A stretch of DNA of 55,193 nt. Source: Acidobacteriota bacterium. Its GTDB lineage: Bacteria > Acidobacteriota > Terriglobia > Terriglobales > Acidobacteriaceae. The stretch spans positions 1 to 55,193 of the forward strand of contig JAGWRX010000087.1 of NCBI GenBank assembly GCA_028876395.1, given 5' to 3'. The position numbers and the translations under genes were made by a program. This document shows positions 26,376-35,542 of the stretch, piece after piece (the first letter of the stretch is position 1; every line of letters starts with the position of its first letter). Below the pieces are notes generated by a model. It was not told the DNA's origin and made no database searches. It saw only the letters and a program-made list of their open reading frames with translations.

Positions 26376-27157
26376 CACCCGGCTATACGAGCGATGAAAT
26401 CATGACTGTGTCCGCGGCGCGCATGCTGCGCAATGGAGCCATCTGCTTTGTCGGCATCGGGCTTCCCTCCACGGCAGCAAACCTTGCGCGCCTGCTGCAT
26501 GCTCCGGATGCTGTGCTGATTTACGAATCCGGCCCTATCGGCGCAAAGCCGTCCGTGCTTCCGCTTTCAATCGGCGACGGCAACCTTGCGGAGACCGCGG
26601 ATACGGTCGTATCCACGCCGGAGATCTTTCGCTACTGGCTGCAAGGCGGGCGCGTCGATGTGGGCTTTCTTGGCGCAGCCCAGCTTGATCGCTATGCCAA
26701 CATCAACACAACCGTGATCGGCGATTATCACAGGCCGAAGGTGCGGCTGCCTGGAGCGGGCGGCGCGCCGGAGATCAGCACCGCGGCAAAGGAAGTGCTG
26801 ATCATCGTCAAGCAGTCGCGGAGAAGCTTTGTGAAGCAGCTCGACTTCATCACTTCGGCCGGCTTCCTGACGGGTGGCGATGCGCGGGAGCGCGCAGGCA
26901 TCCAGGGGCGCGGGCCGGTCGCGGTTATTACGGATCTCTGCATTCTGCGGCCCGATCCAGAATCCCGCGAGCTTACCGTGACCACGATTCATCCTGGCGC
27001 ATCGCGCGAGCAGATTCGCCTGAACACCGGCTGGGATATTCGTTTCAGTCCGGACTGCATTGAGACAGCGCCACCGGCAGCGCAGGAGTTGGAAGCTCTG
27101 CGCGCCCTGCAGGCGCGAACCGCGGCGGCCCATGGCGTGGTGGAGATCTCTTCATGA
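26372..27157 (+). CDS. pcaJ: 3-oxoadipate CoA-transferase subunit B
   Basis: The 261-residue beta subunit of the same CoA-transferase. The catalytic glutamate is expected in VLIYESGPIGAKP, which matches the E-(S/N)-G motif of class I enzymes. FVGIGLPSTAANLARLLHAP near the start and AVITDLCILRPDPESREL are also typical. ATG at 26372 has AAAGGAGG seven bases upstream and overlaps the stop of subunit A as ATGA, so equal production of the two subunits is likely. Like its partner it is longer than classic PcaJ. Confidence 0.86.
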   Translation: MTPGYTSDEIMTVSAARMLRNGAICFVGIGLPSTAANLARLLHAPDAVLIYESGPIGAKPSVLPLSIGDGNLAETADTVVSTPEIFRYWLQGGRVDVGFLGAAQLDRYANINTTVIGDYHRPKVRLPGAGGAPEISTAAKEVLIIVKQSRRSFVKQLDFITSAGFLTGGDARERAGIQGRGPVAVITDLCILRPDPESRELTVTTIHPGASREQIRLNTGWDIRFSPDCIETAPPAAQELEALRALQARTAAAHGVVEISS

Positions 27158-28353
27158 ACCGTGTCTTTCTCTGCGACGCAGCGCGCACGCCGATTGGGCG
27201 TTACGGCGGCGCGCTGGCAAGCGTCCGCGCGGACGATCTGGCCGCCGCGCCAATTCAGGCGCTCATCGCGCGCAATCCTGGTGCGGACTGGTCGCGGCTG
27301 GACGAGGTGATTCTGGGCTGCGCCAATCAGGCGGGAGAGGACAACCGCAACGTAGCGCGCATGGCTCTGCTGCTTGCGGGCTTGCCGGACTCGATTGCGG
27401 GCGTCACGGTGAACCGGCTGTGCGGCTCGGGGCTGGACGCCGTTGGCACGGCTGCGCGCGCCATTGCCGCCGGCGAGATTGACTTTGCCATCGCGGGCGG
27501 CGTTGAGTCCATGTCGCGCGCGCCATTCGTGATGGGCAAGGCCGAGTCGCCTTTTCAGCGCGGTGTTGAGATGCATGACACCACGATCGGATGGCGATTT
27601 GTGAACCCGCAGATGCGGGCGCGGTATGGCGTGGACACGATGCCGGAGACGGGCGACAACGTCGCCAGGGATTTCGCCGTCGAGCGTGAAGCGCAGGATG
27701 CGTTTGCCTATCGCAGCCAGATGCGCGCGGCGAAGGCTGCGGCAGATGGATTCTCTGCCGAGGAGATTGTTGCGGTTGAGGTGCGCGGCCCCAAGGCCGC
27801 AGTATCGGTATCCAGGGATGAGCATCCCCGCCCGGACACTACGCCCGAGGCGCTTGCAAGGCTCAAGCCGCTGCAGCCAGCGGGAACAGTCACCGCGGGC
27901 AACGCATCAGGCATCAACGATGGAGCCGCGGCGCTGATTCTTGCATCCGAGCAAGCGGTGAAGCAGCATGGGCTGAAGCCGCGCGCACGCATACTGGGCA
28001 TGGCGACTGCAGGCGTTCCACCGCGCATCATGGGCATTGGGCCAGTGCCTGCCACGCAGAAGCTGCTCGCGCGGCTCAACCTCACCATAGGAAGTTTCGA
28101 CTGGATTCAACTGAATGAGGCCTTTGCCAGCCAGGCTCTTGCCTGTCTGCGCCAGTTGGGATTGCCTGAGGATGCGGAACACGTGAATGCAACAGGCGGA
28201 GCGATCGCTCTTGGACATCCGCTGGGGATGAGCGGCGCGCGGCTCGCTCTGACAGCGGCGCATCAGCTGGAAAAGTTCGGCGGAACACGCGCGCTTGCAA
28301 CCATGTGCATCGGAGTAGGCCAGGGAATTGCGCTGGCGATGGAACGAGTTTAG
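27154..28353 (+). CDS. pcaF: 3-oxoadipyl-CoA thiolase
   Basis: A 399-residue thiolase that cleaves 3-oxoadipyl-CoA to succinyl-CoA and acetyl-CoA, the last pathway step. The acyl-accepting cysteine is in [12 protein letters not shown], the [13 protein letters not shown] loop follows, the catalytic His is in [17 protein letters not shown], and the second cysteine is in [10 protein letters not shown]. The start [19 protein letters not shown] is characteristic of PcaF. ATG at 27154 overlaps the previous stop by four bases. An acetoacetyl-CoA thiolase role is possible by sequence alone, but the operon settles it. Confidence 0.93.
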   Translation: MNRVFLCDAARTPIGRYGGALASVRADDLAAAPIQALIARNPGADWSRLDEVILGCANQAGEDNRNVARMALLLAGLPDSIAGVTVNRLCGSGLDAVGTAARAIAAGEIDFAIAGGVESMSRAPFVMGKAESPFQRGVEMHDTTIGWRFVNPQMRARYGVDTMPETGDNVARDFAVEREAQDAFAYRSQMRAAKAAADGFSAEEIVAVEVRGPKAAVSVSRDEHPRPDTTPEALARLKPLQPAGTVTAGNASGINDGAAALILASEQAVKQHGLKPRARILGMATAGVPPRIMGIGPVPATQKLLARLNLTIGSFDWIQLNEAFASQALACLRQLGLPEDAEHVNATGGAIALGHPLGMSGARLALTAAHQLEKFGGTRALATMCIGVGQGIALAMERV

Positions 28354-28365
28354 GAGACATTCGCC

Positions 28366-29079
28366 ATGGTTGATATGCGCATGGTTCAAACGCCGGCGCC
28401 CGGTACGCAGCCCGACTTCCACTATCCGCCCTACCTTTCGTCGGTGGTGCGATCGCCGCGCATGCCGCTGGTTCTTCTGCCGCAGGCGCTGGCGGAGTGC
28501 GCCGGGCCGGTCTTCGGCCACAATATTGTCGGCGCGCTCGATCACGATCTGGCCGCACATCACGGGGGCGACCCTATCGGCGAGCGCATTATTGTGCAAG
28601 GCCGCGTGCTCGATGAAGATGGACGCCCTGTGCCGCATGCGCTGGTGGAAGTGTGGCAGGCGAATGCAGCCGGACGCTACCGGCACAAAGTCGACCAGTG
28701 CAACATGCCGCTCGATCCAAACTTCTCCGGGGCGGGCAGAACCATCACCGATGCGCATGGATACTATTTGTTCAGGAGCATCAAGCCCGGCCCGTATCCG
28801 TGGAAGAATCATCACAACGCATGGCGGCCGGCGCACATTCATTTCTCGTTGTTTGGCGCGGGCATTCTTTCGCGGCTGGTTACGCAGATGTATTTTCCGG
28901 GTGATCCGCTGCAGCCGCTTGACCCCATCTTCAACAGCATCGCGGATGAGAAAGCGCGCAATCGCCTGATTTCGCAACTGGACATGAACCGCTCAGAGCC
29001 GGAGCATGCGCTCGCGTATTCGTTTGACATTGTTCTGCGCGGGTCGCAGGATACGCCGTTTGAGGAGCCGCGCAAATGA
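28366..29079 (+). CDS. pcaH: Protocatechuate 3,4-dioxygenase beta subunit
   Basis: A 237-residue iron-binding subunit of the intradiol dioxygenase that opens protocatechuate to 3-carboxy-cis,cis-muconate. The four non-heme Fe(III) ligands are visible: Tyr in AAGRYRHK, Tyr in GPYPWKNH, and two His in PAHIHFSL. GRVLDEDGRPVPHALVEVWQ is the signature beta-sandwich strand. AGGAG precedes ATG 28366 by nine bases, and its stop overlaps pcaG. Length is normal for PcaH. Confidence 0.96.
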   Translation: MVDMRMVQTPAPGTQPDFHYPPYLSSVVRSPRMPLVLLPQALAECAGPVFGHNIVGALDHDLAAHHGGDPIGERIIVQGRVLDEDGRPVPHALVEVWQANAAGRYRHKVDQCNMPLDPNFSGAGRTITDAHGYYLFRSIKPGPYPWKNHHNAWRPAHIHFSLFGAGILSRLVTQMYFPGDPLQPLDPIFNSIADEKARNRLISQLDMNRSEPEHALAYSFDIVLRGSQDTPFEEPRK

Positions 29080-29630
29080 AACTCACTCCGAGCGGGTCGC
29101 AGACCGTGGGGCCGTACTTCCGCATCGGCCTGCAGCATCTGTGCGACAGCGACGCGCAGCGCGCAGCGGATGTGGACACCGTGACCGTGCATGGCACGGT
29201 GATCGACGCCAACGGCGTTCCGGTCTCCGATGCCATGCTCGAGATCTGGCACGCCGACAGAGATGGACGCTACGACGCGGGATTGCCGGACGCTTCCGGC
29301 CGTCCCGCTTGCTTTACGCGCGCAGCCACGGACGACGAGGGCAGCTTTCGATTCACGATTGTGCGGCCCGGCGCTGTGCCGGGCGAGTCGGGGATTCGGC
29401 AGGCTCCGCATATCGCGGTGCTGGTCTTCGCGCGCGGTCTGCTGCGTCATCTCATCACGCGCATGTATTTTCCTGACGAAGCGGCAAACAGCTCCGACCC
29501 GGTCCTGCAGTCGATACCGGAAAAGCGCAGGCGCACGCTCATCGCGGAGCGTGACTCGCACAGGCCCGGCACGCTGGAATGGAATGTCGTTCTGCAGGGC
29601 GATGATGAAACGGTCTTCTTCGCGTGGTAG
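29076..29630 (+). CDS. pcaG: Protocatechuate 3,4-dioxygenase alpha subunit
   Basis: A 184-residue partner of PcaH that shapes the active site but carries no iron ligands. It begins LTPSGSQTVGPYFRIGL, the family opening, with GTVIDANGVPVSDAMLEIWH and the matching RQAPHIAVLVFARGLLRHL where the beta subunit has its His ligands. ATG 29076 overlaps the pcaH stop as ATGA, which favours a 1:1 ratio of subunits. Length is at the lower end of the usual 190-200. Confidence 0.95.
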   Translation: MKLTPSGSQTVGPYFRIGLQHLCDSDAQRAADVDTVTVHGTVIDANGVPVSDAMLEIWHADRDGRYDAGLPDASGRPACFTRAATDDEGSFRFTIVRPGAVPGESGIRQAPHIAVLVFARGLLRHLITRMYFPDEAANSSDPVLQSIPEKRRRTLIAERDSHRPGTLEWNVVLQGDDETVFFAW

Positions 29631-29647
29631 AAATACAGCATCCGACT

Positions 29648-30997
29648 ATGGCTACCGATTCAATCTCGCCGCTGTTCTCCACGCCTGAAATGGACCGGGT
29701 GTTTTCTGTCGCCCATCAACTCCGGCAGATGACGCGATTTGAGTGGGCATTGAGCGCGGCGCTGGAGTCGGCCGGGCTGGCGCATGCAGGCGCGGGTGCG
29801 GCGATAGAGCCGTTTCTCGACGCCGCGTTTGTCGATGTGCCGTCGCTCTTCCTGGAGGCGAGACAGGCCGGCAATCTGGCCATTCCTTTTGTACGTCAGC
29901 TTACCGCGGCGGTGCGCGAGCGCCACGAGGAGGCGGCACGCTCAGTTCATTTCGGGGCAACGAGCCAGGATGTGCTGGACACGGCGCTGGTGCTGCAGAT
30001 GCGCGAAGCGATCGCGTTGATTCTTGCGGATATCGCAGAGTTGGACAAGAGCCTGACAAGACAGGTTCGCGCACACGCGGGCACGATTCTGGCTGGTCGC
30101 ACATGGCTGCAGGACGGTCCGCCAGTGACCCTTGGACTGAAGATTGCGGGATGGCTCGCTGCTCTGCGCCGCCACCGGCAGCGGCTTGAGGCTGTCGCCA
30201 CGCGAGCTTTGGTGTTGCAGTTTGGCGGCGCTGTCGGCACGCTCGCAGCGCTCGGAAGCGATGGGGCTGCTGTCTCCGCGGCTGTCGCGCAAAAGCTCGA
30301 GCTGCAGGAAGCTGAGCTGCCGTGGCACACGCATCGCGACAATCTGGTAGAAGTGGCGGCCGCACTTGGAATGCTTGCAGGCACGCTGGGCAAAGTCGCG
30401 CGGGATGTTTCGCTGCTGATGCAGACGGAGGTCGCGGAGGTTTTGGAGCCGGGAGCGGAGGGGCGCGGCGGATCGTCCACCATGCCGCACAAGCGCAACC
30501 CCGTGGCTTCGGCTGTGATCCTTGCCGCTGCCGCGCGCATTCCGGGATTGGTGTCAACCTTGCTCGCGGCGATGACGCAGGAACATGAGCGCGGCGTGGG
30601 CAACTGGCAGGCGGAGTGGGAAGTCTATCCGGAAATCTTCCGGCTGACTGCGGCTGCTCTGGACCGCACACTTGAGATCGCAAGGGGAATGGAAGTCTTT
30701 CCCGGGCAGATGGCGGCGCATCTTGATCAGACGCGCGGTCTCGCGCTGTCTGAGGCCGTAAGCGCCGCGCTGGCCCGCCACATGGGCAAAGAACACGCGC
30801 ATGAACTGATTCATCGCGCCACGCAACTCGCTCTTGCAGAGCATCGCCACCTGCGCGAAATCCTCCTTGCCATGCCCGAGATTCGCGAGCACCTGAGTGA
30901 AGAGGAGATCGGTCAACTGCTGGATCCACGCAACTATCTTGGCAGCGCGCAACGTTTCATTGACCGGGTGCTGGGAGAGACGGATGCCGTACGCTGA
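29648..30997 (+). CDS. pcaB: 3-carboxy-cis,cis-muconate cycloisomerase
   Basis: A 449-residue member of the fumarase/aspartase superfamily that lactonises 3-carboxymuconate to 4-carboxymuconolactone. The superfamily signature GSSTMPHKRNPVAS is intact, with HFGATSQDVLDTALVLQ, the region DGPPVTLGLKIAGW, and the PcaB-like C-terminal cap with LDQTRGLALSEAV. I use ATG 29648, which matches the usual PcaB N-terminus (SISPLFSTPEMDRVFS). A GTG at 29624, overlapping the pcaG stop, would add eight residues and cannot be excluded. Confidence 0.94.
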   Translation: MATDSISPLFSTPEMDRVFSVAHQLRQMTRFEWALSAALESAGLAHAGAGAAIEPFLDAAFVDVPSLFLEARQAGNLAIPFVRQLTAAVRERHEEAARSVHFGATSQDVLDTALVLQMREAIALILADIAELDKSLTRQVRAHAGTILAGRTWLQDGPPVTLGLKIAGWLAALRRHRQRLEAVATRALVLQFGGAVGTLAALGSDGAAVSAAVAQKLELQEAELPWHTHRDNLVEVAAALGMLAGTLGKVARDVSLLMQTEVAEVLEPGAEGRGGSSTMPHKRNPVASAVILAAAARIPGLVSTLLAAMTQEHERGVGNWQAEWEVYPEIFRLTAAALDRTLEIARGMEVFPGQMAAHLDQTRGLALSEAVSAALARHMGKEHAHELIHRATQLALAEHRHLREILLAMPEIREHLSEEEIGQLLDPRNYLGSAQRFIDRVLGETDAVR

Positions 30998-31772
30998 TCT
31001 TGCAGAAGTACGGCTGCACTACAGGTTCGATGGCCCGGAAGACAGGCCCGTGCTGGTGCTGTCGCATTCTCTCGGCACGGACATGACGATGTGGTATGAC
31101 GCGCTCCCGGCGCTGGCGGAACAGTATCGCATTCTTCGCTACGACATGCGCGGGCACGGAAAGAGCAGCGTGCCGCCCGGCCTGTATACCGTGGCGAACC
31201 TGGGCAGCGATGTTCTTGCGCTGCTGGACGATCTTGGCTTGCAGCGCTGTTTCTTCTGCGGACTTTCTCTGGGTGGCATGATCGGCATCTGGCTCGGCGC
31301 GAACGCGCCGGAGCGCATGGACAAAATGATTCTGGCCAATACCGCCGCGCGCATCGGCACCTGCGAGACCTGGAACCTGCGCATCGAACGCGTGCTGACG
31401 GATGGCATGGAGTCCGTTGCGGATGAAGTGCTTGAGAGATGGTTCACACCGCAGTTTCGAGAAGCATCTGCGGCGCGTGTGGAGGCGATGAGAACGACGT
31501 TGACGGCAATGTCCGCAGAGGGATACGCCCGCTGTTGTGAGGCGATCCGGGACATGGACCTCACCGCCAGCCTGCACTGCATTCAGACACCATCGCTTGT
31601 TGTGGCTGGCACATTCGATGTTGCCACGCCGCCCAGCGCGGGACGTTTTCTGGCGATGAGCATGCAGCAGGCATCGTATGTGGAACTGCCGGCGGCGCAC
31701 ATTTCGGCGGTTGAGCAGGCGGACGAATTCAGCCGCGCCGCTCTCAAATTCCTTGGCGGACAGGAGAGTTGA
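30984..31772 (+). CDS. pcaD: 3-oxoadipate enol-lactonase
   Basis: A 262-residue alpha/beta hydrolase that opens 3-oxoadipate enol-lactone. The triad is visible: nucleophile Ser in GLSLGGMIGIW, Asp in GTFDVATPP, and His in PAAHISAVEQ. SHSLGTDMTMW supplies the oxyanion segment. ATG 30984 has GGGAG at good spacing and lies inside the end of pcaB (14-base overlap). The C-terminal carboxymuconolactone decarboxylase found fused in PcaL proteins is here a separate next gene. Confidence 0.93.
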   Translation: MPYADLAEVRLHYRFDGPEDRPVLVLSHSLGTDMTMWYDALPALAEQYRILRYDMRGHGKSSVPPGLYTVANLGSDVLALLDDLGLQRCFFCGLSLGGMIGIWLGANAPERMDKMILANTAARIGTCETWNLRIERVLTDGMESVADEVLERWFTPQFREASAARVEAMRTTLTAMSAEGYARCCEAIRDMDLTASLHCIQTPSLVVAGTFDVATPPSAGRFLAMSMQQASYVELPAAHISAVEQADEFSRAALKFLGGQES

Positions 31773-31774
31773 CG

Positions 31775-32179
31775 ATGGATGATCAAGCGCGCCATGACGC
31801 GGGTATGGCAGTGCGCATGGCCGTGCTGGGCGATGCGCATGTGGACAAGGCGCAGGCTGCCGCCCATGACTTCAGCCGCGAGTTCCAGGACCTCATCACG
31901 CGTTATGCATGGGGCGAAATCTGGACCAGGCCCGGTCTTGCGCGGTCTACGCGCAGCCTGCTGATCATCGCCATGATGGTTGCTCTGAACCGGACCGAAG
32001 AGCTTCGCCTGCACCTTCGCGCCGCGTCCAATAACGGCGTGACCCGCGACGAGATCAAGGAAGTTCTGCTGCAGTGCGCGATTTACTGCGGTGTGCCTGC
32101 GGCGAACTCGGCTTTCCATATTGCGCAGGGCGTGTTCGACGAACTGGACGGGCACGAAGCAACGACAAAGGACACATAG
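31775..32179 (+). CDS. pcaC: 4-carboxymuconolactone decarboxylase
   Basis: A 134-residue AhpD-like helical protein that removes CO2 from 4-carboxymuconolactone to give the enol-lactone. The family core reads EFQDLITRYAWGEIWTRPGL, TRSLLIIAMMVALNRTEEL, then the conserved HLRAASNNGVTRDEIKEVLL and AIYCGVPAAN with its cysteine. GGAGAG precedes ATG 31775 by six bases; a TTG at 31769 would overlap pcaD. Its stop codon TAG shares its last base with the GTG start of pobA. Confidence 0.94.
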   Translation: MDDQARHDAGMAVRMAVLGDAHVDKAQAAAHDFSREFQDLITRYAWGEIWTRPGLARSTRSLLIIAMMVALNRTEELRLHLRAASNNGVTRDEIKEVLLQCAIYCGVPAANSAFHIAQGVFDELDGHEATTKDT

Positions 32180-33366
32180 TGCATCGTACTCAGACTCAGG
32201 TCGGCATTGTGGGCGCAGGGCCGGCCGGCCTCATGCTTTCGCACCTGCTTCAACTTCATGGCATTCATTCCGTCGTGCTGGAGACACGATCGCGGCAGTA
32301 CTGCGAAGAGCGAATTCGCGCCGGAGTGCTGGAGCAAGGCAGTGTGGACATGCTGCGGAGCGCCGGTGTCGCATCAAGGCTGGACAAGGAGGGCATGCGG
32401 CACGAGGGCATTGAACTGGGGCTCAACCGCGTGCGCCATCGCATTCCGCTGTCGGAACTGACCAACGGCAAGGCGGTGACCGTCTATGGACAGCATGAAG
32501 TGGTGAAGGATCTGATTGCCCGCCGTATAGCCGATCGCGGAGACATGCGCTTCGAGTGCGGCACGGTGAGCCTGCACGCTATCGACGGTCCCCGGCCGTT
32601 TCTGCGTTGCGAGCGCGAGGGCGAGGCAGATGAGATTCATTGCGACTACATCGCCGGATGCGATGGCTTCCATGGCATCAGCCGCCCGTCGATTCCAGAC
32701 GGCGCTCTGACCGGTTACGAGCGCACCTACCCATTTGCATGGCTGGGAATTCTTGCCGAGGCTCCTCCCACGCGCGAAGAACTTCTCTACATGTATCACG
32801 ACCGCGGCTTTGCGCTTTACAGCATGCGGTCGCCCGCCCTGACCCGTCTCTATCTGCAATGCAGGCCGGATGAAGACATCGACGACTGGAGCGATGACCG
32901 CATCTGGAGCGAGTTGCACACTCGTCTTGGTTGTGCCGACGGATGGCGTCCGCAGGAAGGGCGCGTGCTGCAGAAGGGAATTACCTGGATGCGCAGCTAT
33001 GTGATCGAGCCGATGCAATATGGCCGGGTGTATCTCGCCGGGGATGCGGCGCACATTGTTCCTCCTACCGGAGCGAAGGGAATGAACCTTGCCATGGCCG
33101 ATGTGCGTGTGCTTGCCGAGGCGATGCGGGCCTGCTACAAGGACAATTCCAGCGCGCGGCTTGAACAGTATTCCGCCGTCTGTCTTCGCCGCGTGTGGAA
33201 GGCGCAGCGGTTTTCCTGGTGGATGACCTCGCTGCTGCATCGCTTCGAAGACGCGAGCCCGTTTGAGCGCCGGCTGCAGATCGCAGAGTTGGAGTATCTG
33301 ACAGGCTCTCGGGCGGCGGCCGCATCGCTGGCGGAGAATTACGTCGGGCTTCCAATGGAATGTTAG
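32179..33366 (+). CDS. pobA: 4-hydroxybenzoate 3-monooxygenase
   Basis: A 395-residue FAD monooxygenase that turns 4-hydroxybenzoate into protocatechuate with NADPH and O2. Motifs: FAD-binding GIVGAGPAGLMLSHLL, RIRAGVLEQGSVDMLR, the DG motif AGCDGFHGISR, and GDAAHIVPPTGAKGMNLA. Substrate residues known from the Pseudomonas enzyme are kept: Tyr in LLYMYH, Ser and Arg in YSMRS, and Tyr in the terminal ENYVGLP. GTG at 32179 gives the family length (394) and has AGGA seven bases upstream. It is the last gene of the operon, followed by the palindromic element at 33387. Confidence 0.97.
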   Translation: MHRTQTQVGIVGAGPAGLMLSHLLQLHGIHSVVLETRSRQYCEERIRAGVLEQGSVDMLRSAGVASRLDKEGMRHEGIELGLNRVRHRIPLSELTNGKAVTVYGQHEVVKDLIARRIADRGDMRFECGTVSLHAIDGPRPFLRCEREGEADEIHCDYIAGCDGFHGISRPSIPDGALTGYERTYPFAWLGILAEAPPTREELLYMYHDRGFALYSMRSPALTRLYLQCRPDEDIDDWSDDRIWSELHTRLGCADGWRPQEGRVLQKGITWMRSYVIEPMQYGRVYLAGDAAHIVPPTGAKGMNLAMADVRVLAEAMRACYKDNSSARLEQYSAVCLRRVWKAQRFSWWMTSLLHRFEDASPFERRLQIAELEYLTGSRAAAASLAENYVGLPMEC

Positions 33367-33386
33367 CCGCGATGGGGCGGGCGGCC

Positions 33387-33654
33387 AGGGCCTGTTCACA
33401 CTACCCGGGCGGTGGCGACGGGAGCCAATTTTTCTCATATCGAGGAGTGGGGAGCGACGCATACCGGGAGTCTGCTGGCGACGGTTGACGAAGAGATGAG
33501 GGAAATTGGCCCCGTCCCTTCGGGTTACGGCGAAAATCCGGCCATACTTCGTTCTCTCCCTTGACGGTGGGCCCGCCACAGCCTGCGGGCTCGGTCTCGT
33601 CTGACCGCATTTTCGCTCGTAACGCCATCCACCCGGGTAGTGTGAACAGGCCCT
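33387..33654. repeat. 268-bp palindromic element with perfect 23-bp terminal inverted repeats
   Basis: Bases 33387-33409 are repeated exactly in inverted form at 33632-33654, and the match continues inward for about eight more bases with one gap. Inside are two further imperfect inverted repeats: one near 33418-33442 against 33515-33545 (around GCCAATTT), and one built on GCGAAAAT and ATTTTCGC near 33562 and 33610. The element carries no coding frame. It sits between the convergent ends of pobA and the aldehyde dehydrogenase, overlapping the dehydrogenase stop codon by two bases. It could be a non-autonomous mobile repeat or an oversized bidirectional terminator. No target duplication is evident. 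Confidence 0.8.
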
Positions 33655-35104
33655 AGAACGGGTAGTGCCGCGGCGCAGTCTGCACCGTAATCCAGCGCAG
33701 ATCGGTGAACTCAGCGATTGCAGCCGTGCCGCCGAACCGGCCGTAGCCGCTGTCCTTCACGCCGCCAAAGGGCATGTTTGCTTCGTCGTGAACTGTTGGT
33801 CCGTTTACATGGCAGATGCCGGAATCGATGCGGGCGGCGGCAGCCAGGCCGCGCGCAGTGTCGCGACTGAAGACGGCGGCGGAGAGGCCGTAGGGCGTAT
33901 CGTTGGCGGCCTGAATTGCCTCCTCGTCTCCGCTGACGCGAAGGATGGCAACCACAGGACCAAAGGACTCTTCGGAATAGAGGCGCATCTCCGGCGTGAC
34001 GCCATCGAGAATCGTCGGCTGCACCAGAGTTCCATTTGCCTCTCCACCAAGCACGAGGCGGGCTCCATTGGCGGTTGCGTCGGCAATCAGCGCGTGAATG
34101 CGCGCAGCAGCTTCCGCACTGACCATCGCGCCGAGGACTGCGTCGGCTCTGCGCGGGTCAACGGCGCAAATGTTCTGCATGCGCGCTGCCAGTCTCTCCA
34201 CAAACGCATCGGCAATGCTGCGGTCGACGATGATGCGTTCCGTGGACATGCAGATCTGGCCCTGATTCGCGAATGCGCCAAAGCCCGCGGCGGCCGCGGC
34301 GGCATCGAGATCCGCATCATCGAGCACGAGCAGCGGGGCTTTTCCGCCCAGTTCCAGCAGCACGGGCTTCAGGAATTTCGCAGCCGTCTGCGCCACTTTG
34401 CGCCCCACCGCGGTCGATCCGGTAAAGTTGACGCGCCGCACAGCGGGATGAGCGATCATGCGCTCGACGATGACCGCCGCGTCCGCCGGCGCGTTGGTCA
34501 CGACGCTCACCACGCCGTCGCCCAGGCCTGCGCGCTGCAGAGCATCACCAATCAGGCGATGCACGCCAGGGCAGGTCTCCGATGCCTTGAGCACCACCGT
34601 GTTGCCGCAGGCGAGCGGCATGGCAACCGCGCGCACGCCGAGAATCACGGGGGCATTCCACGGCGCGATGCCCAGCACCACGCCGCAGGGACGGCGCACC
34701 GCGTGCGCGATATTGCCGGGTACGTCGGAGGGCAGCACTTCACCGCTTACCTGCGTTGTCATGCTGGCGGCTTCTCTCAGCATTGAAGCGGCGAACATCA
34801 CATTGAACCCGTACCAGCCGCCTGTCGCGCCGGTTTCCGATATGCCGGTGGCAATGAACTCGCCCGTGAGCGCGACGAGCTCATCCGCAGCCGCGTTCAA
34901 GCGGGCGCGCCGCTCCGTTGCGGGCAGAGCGCTCCATGCGGGGAAAGAGGCCTGCGCAGCCGCGACAGCGGCATCCGCGTCTTCAACCGATGCCGCCGCT
35001 GCGCGCGATGCGACCTCTCCGGTGAAGGGATCTTTGCGATCGTACGTTGCGCCGCCCCTGGCCGGGATGGAGCGTCCGCCTATCAGCAATTCGACTGTGT
35101 TCAT
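33653..35104 (-). CDS. Aromatic-aldehyde dehydrogenase (vanillin/benzaldehyde dehydrogenase type)
   Basis: A 483-residue NAD(P)-dependent aldehyde dehydrogenase. The catalytic Glu is in LLELGGKAPLL and the catalytic Cys in NQGQICMSTERIIV, a form typical of vanillin, salicylaldehyde and benzaldehyde dehydrogenases. GIAPWNAPVILG and FTGSTAVGR are the Rossmann motifs, and the end PRHYPF is common in that branch. Converging on the pob/pca operon, it probably oxidises 4-hydroxybenzaldehyde or vanillin to feed pobA or pcaHG. ATG 35104 has GGAGAGA just upstream. The last two bases of its TAG stop come from the palindromic element. Confidence 0.9.
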   Translation of the reverse strand: MNTVELLIGGRSIPARGGATYDRKDPFTGEVASRAAAASVEDADAAVAAAQASFPAWSALPATERRARLNAAADELVALTGEFIATGISETGATGGWYGFNVMFAASMLREAASMTTQVSGEVLPSDVPGNIAHAVRRPCGVVLGIAPWNAPVILGVRAVAMPLACGNTVVLKASETCPGVHRLIGDALQRAGLGDGVVSVVTNAPADAAVIVERMIAHPAVRRVNFTGSTAVGRKVAQTAAKFLKPVLLELGGKAPLLVLDDADLDAAAAAAGFGAFANQGQICMSTERIIVDRSIADAFVERLAARMQNICAVDPRRADAVLGAMVSAEAAARIHALIADATANGARLVLGGEANGTLVQPTILDGVTPEMRLYSEESFGPVVAILRVSGDEEAIQAANDTPYGLSAAVFSRDTARGLAAAARIDSGICHVNGPTVHDEANMPFGGVKDSGYGRFGGTAAIAEFTDLRWITVQTAPRHYPF

Positions 35105-35542
35105 GGTTCTCTCCGCATGCTGTCTTTTGATTCCAGCGCGTGCTGCTCCGCCTGCGATGTCTGATGCCAGCTTGCCCGAAAGCGGGGAAACATCTTTGCG
35201 ACCCCTTGCGGGATCGCAGAACTGCAATGGGTCGAGATGGGCGTGGCGTTGTTTTTGAGCAGACTTCCGGCGAGGCGCTTGGCCTGGGTTTCCGACATCT
35301 TACAGGAAGATACATACGCCGCGCTCCAGCGGTCCGGCGGCCTGCTGCAAGCCCCTGCCGGATGCTTTCACGACAAAAGCGGCGCGCGCGGCCTGGTTCA
35401 GGAATGAGCAGGCAGGGCAGTGCCGAACTTCGCCCGACAGCGCGTCCAGTTTCCTTGACAGAAGCCAGGACAACGCCCAAGTTTTAAGACATCTTTCAAG
35501 ACAGCCAGGTACAGCTATACGGTGCGAAGGCATTCACTGTAA
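35105..35542. other. Intergenic region with no recognised gene
   Basis: About 440 bases upstream of the aldehyde dehydrogenase gene. Short frames on either strand show no family likeness and no ribosome sites. The promoter of the dehydrogenase must lie here, but I see no convincing -35/-10 pair and no second copy of the pca operator palindrome. Confidence 0.4.
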
